From Opitutus sp. GAS368 (lineage in GTDB: Bacteria > Verrucomicrobiota > Verrucomicrobiae > Opitutales > UBA953), in NCBI GenBank assembly GCA_943332745.1, contig CALQQQ010000046.1, positions 1 through 7,920 of the forward strand: DNA of 7,920 nt, given 5' to 3'. Made by a program: the position numbers and the translations under genes. Below are positions 1 through 6,378 of the stretch, piece by piece. The notes beneath the pieces were generated by a model. That model ran no database searches. It had not been told where the DNA came from and was given only the letters and a program-made list of their open reading frames with translations. The first letter of the stretch is position 1. Each line of letters begins with the position of its first letter.

Positions 1-224
1 AGCTTCTCGCTGTATTCGCCGTAGCCGAGCTGCGGAGGCACGAGGACGTTCTTGGTGTCGCCGGCGACGAGGCCTTCGACGCCCTGCTCGAGGCCGGGGA
101 TGATGTTCTGGGCGCCAGGGAGAGACTCCATCGGGCCGCGATCGCCGGAGGCGTCGATGATGTTTCCCTGGTCGTCCTTCAGGGTGTATTCGATGGCGAC
201 GACGGTTTCTTTGGCTACGCGCAT
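1..224 (-). CDS. slyD: SlyD-type FKBP peptidyl-prolyl isomerase, N-terminal part (truncated by window edge)
   Basis: The reverse strand reads an open frame from ATG (224-222) for 74 codons, then leaves the window at base 1, so the C-terminal half is not visible. It begins MRVAKETVVAIEYTLKDDQG, the usual SlyD opening. Further in are the FKBP-fold signatures PGLEQGVEGLVAGD (about residues 43-56) and LGYGEY (66-71), where SlyD proteins carry the G-D and A/L-Y-G motifs lining the prolyl isomerase pocket. The family catalyses cis/trans isomerisation of prolyl bonds in the cytoplasm and acts as a holdase through an insert-in-flap domain. That domain, and the His/Cys-rich metal-binding tail of E. 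coli SlyD, would lie beyond the edge and cannot be judged. The start is the only ATG that fits the family N-terminus. No Shine-Dalgarno sequence precedes it. A generic short FKBP of another subgroup is the alternative. Confidence 0.85.
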   Translation of the reverse strand, partial: MRVAKETVVAIEYTLKDDQGNIIDASGDRGPMESLPGAQNIIPGLEQGVEGLVAGDTKNVLVPPQLGYGEYSEK

Positions 225-333
225 GGTGATGAGGAGCGTTGAACCTAGGCCTAAACTAGGCCGAGGCAAGGCGACAGGTATCTAAACCTTGACCGACCTA
301 GCGGGGGCGGCTTCCCTAAACCTCCTGCTGTTT
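225..333. promoter_or_regulatory. Divergent spacer between slyD and tRNA-Ala; possible tRNA promoter
   Basis: This 109-bp gene-free spacer should hold divergent promoters for slyD (leftward) and the tRNA gene (rightward). TTGACC at 289-294 resembles a -35 box, but the best -10 candidate, CCTAAA at 315-320, is 20 bp away, so the assignment is weak. CTAGGCC occurs twice at 245-262, separated by TAAA, and the same stretch contains a GGCCTA-AAC-TAGGCC inverted repeat (248-262). Its role is unknown. Confidence 0.3.
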
Positions 334-409
334 GGGGCCGTAGCTCAGTTGGTAGAGCGCGTCGTTCGCAATGACGAGGCCGTGAGTTCGAACCTCATCG
401 GCTCCACCA
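334..409 (+). tRNA. tRNA-Ala, anticodon CGC
   Basis: The 76-nt sequence folds into a complete cloverleaf. The acceptor stem GGGGCCG pairs with CGGCTCC, including a G3:U70 wobble, the classic identity element for alanyl-tRNA synthetase. The D-arm is GCTC/GAGC with loop AGTTGGTA. The anticodon stem is CGTCG/TGACG, closed by one G-U pair, with loop TTCGCAA giving anticodon CGC (codon GCG). A 5-nt variable loop is followed by T-arm GTGAG/CTCAT around TTCGAAC, then discriminator A and an encoded CCA (407-409). Anticodon and acceptor identity agree, so this reads as a functional gene. Its 3' end is 13 bp from the stop of the converging rmuC gene. Confidence 0.97.
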
Positions 410-422
410 GCAGGACTTCCGC

Positions 423-1796
423 TCAGGCCGTGGGGGCCTCGTCGGCTTCTCCGTCCGGCTTCCGCACGCCGCCGGTGATCTTCTCGATCTTCTCCAGCGC
501 TTCCGAACCCTGCGCGACGCCCAAGGCTAGCACTTCCTTCCCTTGCGGGCGTAGGCGGTCCTCATAGCTGCCGATCGCGTTGTTGAAGGCATCCACCGCC
601 GAAGCCAGGCCGCGTCGTGCCTTGGTGAAGTGGGTCATGAACGTCACGACGCGCTCATAGAGGATGGCGGACTCGTTCGCGATCTGCGTCGAGTTCGCGG
701 CCTGCTTGTGCTGCTGCCAGGTCAGGTTGATGGCGGAGAGGAAGCCCATCAACGTTGCGGGCGTGGCGAGGAGGATCCCTTCGTTACCTGCGTCGATGAT
801 CAGGTCGTTATCGCCTTCGAGCGCGGTGCTCAGGAGTGATTCGGCCGGCAGGAATAGGATGACCTTGTCGAAGGCCTTGCGCTCGGCTTTGGCTTGGGCG
901 GCCGGATAGTTCTTCCCGGCGAGCGCCTTGATTGTGGCCCGGAGCTTGGCGGCGTGGGCCTTCACGAGTTCCTTGCGGTTAGGGGCGGCCTGGTTGGCGA
1001 GCGCGACGTCGAATTCCGGCACTTTGGAGTCGATGATGACGCAGCGGTTTTCGGGCAGGTTGATGATCAGGTCCGGGCGGGTATCATCCTGCGAGGATTG
1101 CTCGGTGAAGTCGCACAGGTTGCTGAGGCCGGCCGCTTCGACGACCCGGCGGAGCGTCTGTTCGCCCCACTTGCCGCGGTGCTGCGAGGACTTCAGCACG
1201 GAGGTGAAATCGTTGGTACTGGCGGCGAGCAGGTTCGTCGCTTCGCCGATCTGCTTCATCTGCGCGTTGACCGCGGCGATGGCCTCGCCCTGACCCGTCA
1301 GGCCTTGTTGCATGGCGTTACGATAGCTTTCCAGTGCGGTGTTGATCTGTGCGATCAGCGGTTCTACCCGCGTCGAGACTTCCTTGGTCACATCGGGCGC
1401 CATGCCTTTAAGGACGTCGGTACTGGTTTTTTCAAAGGTGATGCGCAGGTCGGCCAAGGCCTGGTTGTAGCGGCCTTCCGCATCGGTGAGCCCCTTGGCG
1501 TTATCGAGGCGCAGTCGCTCGATGGCGCGCTCGTGCGTCTGCAGGGCTTCGGTCAGCTGCTGGGCCGCAGCGATGCGGGCGGACTCGGCGCCAGAAGCGC
1601 GTGCTTGGGCGTCTGCCTTGGCGGTCCGTTCGCGTTCGGCGGTGGCGTTCGCTTCGCCGAGCTGACGGCGTAGATCAACAATCAGCAGCTCGCTGCCGTT
1701 ATCGCCGCCCGTCGGGCTGGCGGTCTTGAAGAAGGCGAGGTACGCGAGGACACCGAGTACCGCGAGAAGGAGAATGATTTGGACGAGGGTATCCAT
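423..1796 (-). CDS. rmuC: RmuC family DNA recombination protein
   Basis: This 457-residue protein has RmuC architecture. An N-terminal hydrophobic anchor (about residues 5-23) is followed by a long alanine/glutamate/arginine-rich coiled coil (about 37-125), then the RmuC domain. Within that domain are HRGKWGEQTLRRVVEAAGL (206-224), RPDLIINLP with D242 (240-248), VIIDSKVP with D256 and K258 (253-260), FLPAESLLSTAL (315-326) and ATPATLMGFLSAI (344-356). The D...DxK pattern matches the PD-(D/E)XK nuclease-like fold assigned to this family. RmuC limits recombination at inverted repeats in E. coli, but its biochemical activity is not well defined. The ATG at 1796 is chosen because it sits directly before the membrane anchor; the frame stays open upstream, but that stretch overlaps the next gene and lacks family sequence. 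No Shine-Dalgarno is visible. The gene lies 46 bp downstream of an unknown gene on the same strand and may be cotranscribed with it. Confidence 0.95.
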   Translation of the reverse strand: MDTLVQIILLLAVLGVLAYLAFFKTASPTGGDNGSELLIVDLRRQLGEANATAERERTAKADAQARASGAESARIAAAQQLTEALQTHERAIERLRLDNAKGLTDAEGRYNQALADLRITFEKTSTDVLKGMAPDVTKEVSTRVEPLIAQINTALESYRNAMQQGLTGQGEAIAAVNAQMKQIGEATNLLAASTNDFTSVLKSSQHRGKWGEQTLRRVVEAAGLSNLCDFTEQSSQDDTRPDLIINLPENRCVIIDSKVPEFDVALANQAAPNRKELVKAHAAKLRATIKALAGKNYPAAQAKAERKAFDKVILFLPAESLLSTALEGDNDLIIDAGNEGILLATPATLMGFLSAINLTWQQHKQAANSTQIANESAILYERVVTFMTHFTKARRGLASAVDAFNNAIGSYEDRLRPQGKEVLALGVAQGSEALEKIEKITGGVRKPDGEADEAPTA

Positions 1797-1842
1797 GGGT
1801 TTAAGAGAAAGACACTCTGCCCCGGGGCGGGCCGTCCGCAAC

Positions 1843-2382
1843 TTATCCTCGCGGGTCGCCTTCGATCGCGATGGCGTTGCCGAGCTCCCACGCGGCTTCG
1901 TATGCGGCCACGTAATCCGGCGAAGACCAGGCAGGGGCAGTAGCTTCGCCGCCCAAGCCGGCGATGAAGCCATACCGGATGCCATGCGAAATTCGGCGTC
2001 GACGCGGATTCTCCCGTTGGTTGCTCCACTCGAGCGCCCGATTGAACGCCTCATCCGGACTCGGCTCGACGACGGAGCGGCCGACTTGCCAAGCGACGAC
2101 GCCCGCATGGTCGAGGTCGCTGATTTTGCGCCCGAGAGCGAGCGAGAGGGTGAGGGGGGTGTTCTGGCGGCCGGCTTCGATCTGGGCTTGGATCTGGAGG
2201 CGTAAGGCGACGCGCCAGCGTTCCTCGGTGCTCAATAAGCCAAAGTCGTAATCGGGATCGTCGGCCGCCGCATCGCGCAACTCGACTTTGGCGTACTGCC
2301 GCCACTTGACCAACCAGGCATCCCATTGGTCGGTTCCGCGCAAGGGGGGCTTACCCAGCCAGTCAGGGAGGTCTTCGCGCAT
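1843..2382 (-). CDS. Unrecognised tryptophan-rich small protein upstream of rmuC
   Basis: I do not recognise this 179-residue protein. It starts MREDLPDWLGKPPLRGTDQW and ends AIAIEGDPRG. There are nine tryptophans (residues 8, 20, 23, 27, 56, 98, 119, 152, 165), no signal peptide, no convincing membrane segment and no cysteines. A mid-protein helical stretch (about 52-72) is rich in Arg and Gln, and a basic RRRR patch lies at 127-130. It is probably cytoplasmic. Codon use matches neighbouring genes, which supports a real gene. The ATG at 2382 is preferred over the in-frame ATG at 2424, because the intervening codons (AAA, AGG, CTT, CAA) are AT-rich and unlike the body; the longer form would have 193 residues. 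The gene precedes rmuC by 46 bp on the same strand, so a shared transcript is plausible. A perfect palindrome lies 52 bp before the chosen start. Confidence 0.7.
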   Translation of the reverse strand: MREDLPDWLGKPPLRGTDQWDAWLVKWRQYAKVELRDAAADDPDYDFGLLSTEERWRVALRLQIQAQIEAGRQNTPLTLSLALGRKISDLDHAGVVAWQVGRSVVEPSPDEAFNRALEWSNQRENPRRRRISHGIRYGFIAGLGGEATAPAWSSPDYVAAYEAAWELGNAIAIEGDPRG

Positions 2383-2434
2383 GTTTTTGGGGCTTTGAAG
2401 CCTGATATGCCCTTTTTTGGCCATCCTGCAAGCC

Positions 2435-2458
2435 AAAGGTGAAATAATGTTCACCTTT
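2435..2458. promoter_or_regulatory. Perfect 9+9 bp palindrome, probable operator/promoter of the unknown gene-rmuC pair
   Basis: AAAGGTGAA (2435-2443) and TTCACCTTT (2450-2458) are exact reverse complements separated by the 6-bp spacer ATAATG. On the minus strand the spacer reads CATTAT, a fair -10 hexamer pointing at the downstream minus-strand gene, which would place the start of transcription around 2437. A further ATTTCAC (2465-2471) repeats the half-site outside the palindrome. There is no T-tract, so a terminator is unlikely. The layout resembles a dimeric repressor site over a core promoter; the regulator cannot be named. Confidence 0.5.
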
Positions 2459-2590
2459 ATAGGGATTTCACTCTGTCTGCCGATGGGGTCCACCCCAAAA
2501 TAACCGCTTTAAAATGGATTTTTCGTCGAACTATTCTCCTCGTTTGGTGTTATCCAAGATGTACCCCTTATCCAAGTGATTAGCCCTATT
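2459..2590. promoter_or_regulatory. AT-richer upstream region of the gspDEF operon
   Basis: This stretch is clearly richer in A/T than the genes on either side and must contain the operon promoter, but I see no strong -35/-10 pair. Two features stand out. TGGGGT-CC-ACCCCA (2484-2497) is a near-perfect palindrome. TTATCCAAG occurs twice in direct orientation (2550-2558 and 2568-2576), 18 bp start to start, just before the gspD start. No sigma-54 type -24/-12 site was found. Confidence 0.4.
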
Positions 2591-4687
2591 ATGTCCCCCT
2601 GTGCTCGGCGGGCCGCTCTGCCCCTTTTCTGCCTGTTGCTGGCCGCCGCCATGGCGCCTGCCCTGAGCTTCGCCCAAGCCGCTCCGGCTGCTGCGCCCAC
2701 CCCCGCGCCGGTCGCCGCCGTGGCGGCCGCCGTGCCCCTCCCTGGCTTGAGCGGCTCCGACCAGGTCGGCCCAGTCATCCTCCGCGATGAGACCGTCGCC
2801 CAGGTGCTCGACCTGATGCAGCGCTGGACCGGCAAGTCCATCCTCCGCCCGCAAGCCCTTCCCGCCAGCGCTTACACGCTTTCGCTGCCGGCCTCGGTCA
2901 CCCGCGATGAAGCCCTGCTCGCCATCGAGACGCTGCTCAACCTTAACGGCATCGCCGTCATCCAGCAGGGCGACAAGTTCCTGAAGGTCGTCCCGAACCT
3001 CATCGCGAAAGCCGAGTCGCCGGCGCTCATCACGGCCCCCGCCCTCTCTCTGCCGCCCAGCGGCCGGATCGCGACGAAGATCTTCACGCTCAAGCACGCC
3101 AACGCCCAGGAGTTCGTCACGCAGATCACCTCCAGCCTCAACACGACGCTGGCCGCGCCGCCCATCTACTTCGGCCGCAACAACGCCTTCCTCATCACGG
3201 ATTCGATCACGAACCTACAGAAGATTGAGACCCTCGTCGCCCAGATTGACCGCCCGCAGCTCGATCTCGTGGTGACGAAGAGCTACCCGCTCAAGAACGC
3301 GATGGCGACCGACATGGTCAACAAGCTTAACTCGATGCTGCGTTCGCCCGCCACAATCTCCGGTGGTGCGCCGTTCCGCCTCAGCACGGGCACAATTTTT
3401 CTCGCCGACGAACGCACCAACCGCGTCCTGCTCATGGGCTCGGCTGACCAGCATGACTTCTTCGATAAGCTGATTGAGACGCTCGACCAGAAGTCCAATC
3501 CGAACACGAAGAACGACGTGATCTTCCTGCGCCACGCTGACGCCCAGCAGGTCGCGACGCTGATCACCTCTTTGGTCACCGGTCAGACCACCGGTGCCGC
3601 CCGCGCCGGCAACACGATTCGCCGCACGACCCTCAACGGCGGTGCGGCGCCCATCGCGCCCGTCGCCGCCGCCGCCCCCAGCGCCGCCCAAATGGGTGCC
3701 GATGAGTTTAGCAGTAACCTCACGGTGCTCGCAGACATTCGTAGCAATTCAATCGTGGTCTCGGGCACCAGCGACGACTTACGCCTTCTCCATGAGCTGA
3801 TCGACAAGGTCGACATCGTCCTCCCGCAGGTCCGCATCGAAGTCGTCATCGCGGAGGTCAAGCTCTCCGATAGCGAGACCAGCGGCTTCAACGCCCTCGG
3901 CCTCACGGTCCAGAATGGCAAGCTGGTCGGCGTCGGCGGTAACGGCGGCGGCTTCAACGTCAGCGGAAATCCGCCCAACCTAGGCACCACCCTCGTTCCT
4001 AATACTTCGACATTCGTGACGCCGGCTCAAGGCACGCTGACTGGCAATGACCTGAGCGCCACCATCGGCCTCGTGACCACACCCCGCAAGGGCGACCTGA
4101 AGGTTCTCTCGGTGCCCGCGATCACGACGACCCACAATAAGGAAGCCACGATCTTCGTCGGCGAATCCCGTCCGGTCATCACCGGCTCAACCGTCGCCGC
4201 CACCACGGGCCAGGTCACCTCCACGGTCTCGCAGCGCGATATCGGCATCCAGCTGAAGGTACTCCCCCTCATCGGCAAGGACGGCGCGGTGCAGCTCCAG
4301 ATCTCGCAGTCCGTCGAGGATATCCTCGGCTCGACCCAGCTCGACGGTAACGCCCAGCCGATCATCGGCCGCCGCACGACGGATTCCTACGTGAGCGCGA
4401 TGAGCGGCGAGATTGTCGTCCTCGGTGGCCTCCAGCGTACGGTGTCCACGAAGTCCACCTCGCGCCTCGGCCCCATCCCGTTCCTCGGCGACCTCTTAGG
4501 CTCCTCGACTAACACCGAAGAAAAGCAGGAGCTGATTATCTTCCTCCGTCCTTACGTGCTGAATAATTCCGCCGTCGATAATCTCGATGCCCTCGCCCGT
4601 GCCACGAGCAGCGCCATCGGCCCCGATGTGAAGAAGGTCATCGACAATGTCCCCGGCCAGGCGCCCGCCGTCCCGGCGAAGAAGTAA
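2591..4687 (+). CDS. gspD: GspD-like outer-membrane secretin
   Basis: This 698-residue precursor forms the multimeric outer-membrane channel of a type II secretion or related machine. A Sec signal peptide is clear: ARR at 5-7, a hydrophobic core to about 25, and a likely cut after SFA or FAQA (26-30). An Ala/Pro-rich linker (30-55) follows. Periplasmic domains are N0 (about 58-136), N1 (161-222), N2 (228-302) and N3 (308-411); N3 carries a Gly/Ala/Thr-rich insert at about 330-370. The secretin barrel spans about 414-657, with VPAITTTHNKEATIFVGESR (508-527) and the signature SRLGPIPFLGDLL...ELIIFLRPYV (624-656). The tail is short, with no obvious pilotin-binding S-domain. No AMIN domain is seen, favouring GspD over PilQ. 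The ATG at 2591 is preferred; an in-frame GTG at 2576 would add five residues. Neither has a Shine-Dalgarno. It heads the operon, ending one base before gspE. Confidence 0.93.
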   Translation: MSPCARRAALPLFCLLLAAAMAPALSFAQAAPAAAPTPAPVAAVAAAVPLPGLSGSDQVGPVILRDETVAQVLDLMQRWTGKSILRPQALPASAYTLSLPASVTRDEALLAIETLLNLNGIAVIQQGDKFLKVVPNLIAKAESPALITAPALSLPPSGRIATKIFTLKHANAQEFVTQITSSLNTTLAAPPIYFGRNNAFLITDSITNLQKIETLVAQIDRPQLDLVVTKSYPLKNAMATDMVNKLNSMLRSPATISGGAPFRLSTGTIFLADERTNRVLLMGSADQHDFFDKLIETLDQKSNPNTKNDVIFLRHADAQQVATLITSLVTGQTTGAARAGNTIRRTTLNGGAAPIAPVAAAAPSAAQMGADEFSSNLTVLADIRSNSIVVSGTSDDLRLLHELIDKVDIVLPQVRIEVVIAEVKLSDSETSGFNALGLTVQNGKLVGVGGNGGGFNVSGNPPNLGTTLVPNTSTFVTPAQGTLTGNDLSATIGLVTTPRKGDLKVLSVPAITTTHNKEATIFVGESRPVITGSTVAATTGQVTSTVSQRDIGIQLKVLPLIGKDGAVQLQISQSVEDILGSTQLDGNAQPIIGRRTTDSYVSAMSGEIVVLGGLQRTVSTKSTSRLGPIPFLGDLLGSSTNTEEKQELIIFLRPYVLNNSAVDNLDALARATSSAIGPDVKKVIDNVPGQAPAVPAKK

Positions 4688-4688
4688 C

Positions 4689-6371
4689 ATGCTGACCGTC
4701 GATCGGCACGGACTGCCCTCGGCCCTCGCCGAGCGCCTTTCGGACGAAGCCCGCGCTTCGTTCGCCGAGGCCCCGCGCGAAGCCCGCTTCAAGTTCCTTG
4801 CCCAGGCGCTCAACCTCGACGAGTCCGTGCTCCTCGCTGAACTCGCCCGCCTCACGGGTCTCGAGGTCCTCGAAGAACCGGCGATCGACCCGGAAGGTAT
4901 GAAGATTTTGCCAGCGCGCATCGCCGCTGAAGCGCAGGTCGTGCCGACGCTCCTGCCCGGCGGCGAAGAAGGCCGTCTCCGCCTCGTCACGGCCCTGCCG
5001 CCTGACACCGACACTTCCGATTGGGTCGCGACGTTCACGCCCCGCCGCCCGAAGTGGTACCTCGCTCCGCCGGAACGCGTCAGCGCCCTCATCAATGAGA
5101 ATTACGGCGTCGGCTCCGGCAGCCTCGAGGACGAAGGCGACGATCTCCCGGCCGCCGAAGCTTCCACCGACGTCGAAGCCGACCAAGACGCCGCGGTCGT
5201 GCGCTTCGTCACCGAAGTGCTTTCGCAAGCCGTCGCCGAAGGCGCGACGGACGTCCACTTCGAGCCGCAGGAAACCAACCTGCGCATCCGCTACCGCGTC
5301 GACGGCATCCTGATCGCGATCCCCCTGCCGGATAATCTCGCCCGCTTCCAGGACGCGATCATCTCGCGCCTGAAGATTATGGCGCGTCTCAATATCTCGG
5401 AACGCCGCCTCCCGCAGGACGGCCGCATCAACTTCCGCGACGGCAAGAACGTCCTCGATATCCGCGTCTCAACCATCCCGACAATCTACGCGGAGTCCGT
5501 CTCGTTGCGTCTCCTCAATCAGCGCAAGGAGGCCTACAACATGGACCGTATCGGCATGAACGCTGAAGAGCAGACCGCGGTCCGCAAGGTCCTCGACTAC
5601 CCGCACGGCATCATTCTGGTGACGGGCCCGACGGGTTCCGGCAAGTCGACCACGCTCAATGCCTTCCTGCAGGCGATCAACTCTCCTGATATCCGCATCG
5701 TGACGATCGAAGATCCGATCGAGTACGAAGTGCCTGGTGCCAATCAGGTGCAGACGCGCGCCGAGATCGGCCTCACGTTCGCCGGCGCTCTGCGCAGCAC
5801 GCTCCGCCAAGATCCGGATGTCATCATGGTCGGCGAAATCCGCGATTTGGAGACGGCCGAGATCTCGATCCGCGCCTCGCTCACGGGTCACTTGGTCTTC
5901 TCGACCCTCCACACGAACGACGCGCCGGGGGCCATCACGCGTCTCGTCGACATGGGCGTCGAGCCCTTCCTCGTCGGCTCCGCGGTCGAACTGGTCATCG
6001 CTCAACGCCTCGTCCGCCGTCTCTGCCCGGATTGCGCCAAGACCGTCCCGGTCGACCGCGTTAAGGTCCTGCCTGCGCTCGAGGCCCTCGGCATGGATGA
6101 GTCTTTCCTGAAAGACGTCCCGACGCTCAAGGAAGCCTGCGGCTGCCGCAAGTGTCGTAACACGGGTTACCGCGGCCGCGTCGGGGTCTTCGAAATTTTC
6201 CACCCGAAGCCGCTGCACGACCTCATCGTCGGCCGCGTCTCCAATCGGGAGCTTACCGAGAAGGCCATCGAGCAGGGCATGCGCCCCCTCGCTAAGTCCG
6301 GCTGGCTCAAGGTCGCCGCGGGTCTCACGACCATCGACGAGCTCGTCCGTAACCTGAGCTCGAACGAATAG
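4689..6371 (+). CDS. gspE: GspE/PilB-type secretion assembly ATPase
   Basis: This 560-residue cytoplasmic AAA-like hexameric ATPase powers pseudopilus or pilus assembly. The N-terminal region (about 1-137) matches the GspE/MshE N-terminal domain and is joined by an acidic linker (about 144-168) to the N2/catalytic part. Visible motifs are Walker A GPTGSGKST (313-321, K319), the Asp box IVTIEDPIEY (337-346), Walker B DPDVIMVGEIRD (375-386, E383) and the His box GHLVFSTLHTND (400-411, H401 and H408). The zinc-binding tetracysteine C446/C449 and C486/C489 is intact. All catalytic residues are present, so it should be active. The ATG at 4689 lies one base after the gspD stop; an in-frame ATG at 4647 would overlap gspD by 41 bases and add an Arg-rich stretch unlike the family. 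Tight spacing suggests translational coupling. PilB of a type IV pilus is the alternative, but the secretin upstream favours the Gsp reading. Confidence 0.95.
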   Translation: MLTVDRHGLPSALAERLSDEARASFAEAPREARFKFLAQALNLDESVLLAELARLTGLEVLEEPAIDPEGMKILPARIAAEAQVVPTLLPGGEEGRLRLVTALPPDTDTSDWVATFTPRRPKWYLAPPERVSALINENYGVGSGSLEDEGDDLPAAEASTDVEADQDAAVVRFVTEVLSQAVAEGATDVHFEPQETNLRIRYRVDGILIAIPLPDNLARFQDAIISRLKIMARLNISERRLPQDGRINFRDGKNVLDIRVSTIPTIYAESVSLRLLNQRKEAYNMDRIGMNAEEQTAVRKVLDYPHGIILVTGPTGSGKSTTLNAFLQAINSPDIRIVTIEDPIEYEVPGANQVQTRAEIGLTFAGALRSTLRQDPDVIMVGEIRDLETAEISIRASLTGHLVFSTLHTNDAPGAITRLVDMGVEPFLVGSAVELVIAQRLVRRLCPDCAKTVPVDRVKVLPALEALGMDESFLKDVPTLKEACGCRKCRNTGYRGRVGVFEIFHPKPLHDLIVGRVSNRELTEKAIEQGMRPLAKSGWLKVAAGLTTIDELVRNLSSNE

Positions 6372-6378
6372 CCCAGCG

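Noticed and set aside
334..409. tRNA gene as an integration site for a mobile element
   Set aside because: No integrase gene or duplicated tRNA 3' end was found; the flanks are ordinary housekeeping genes.
894..1673. Long plus-strand open frame opposite rmuC (259 codons)
   Set aside because: It is antisense to a gene with clear RmuC motifs; its composition (Gly/Arg/Val/Asp-rich, no family motifs) is the expected mirror of GC-rich codon use.
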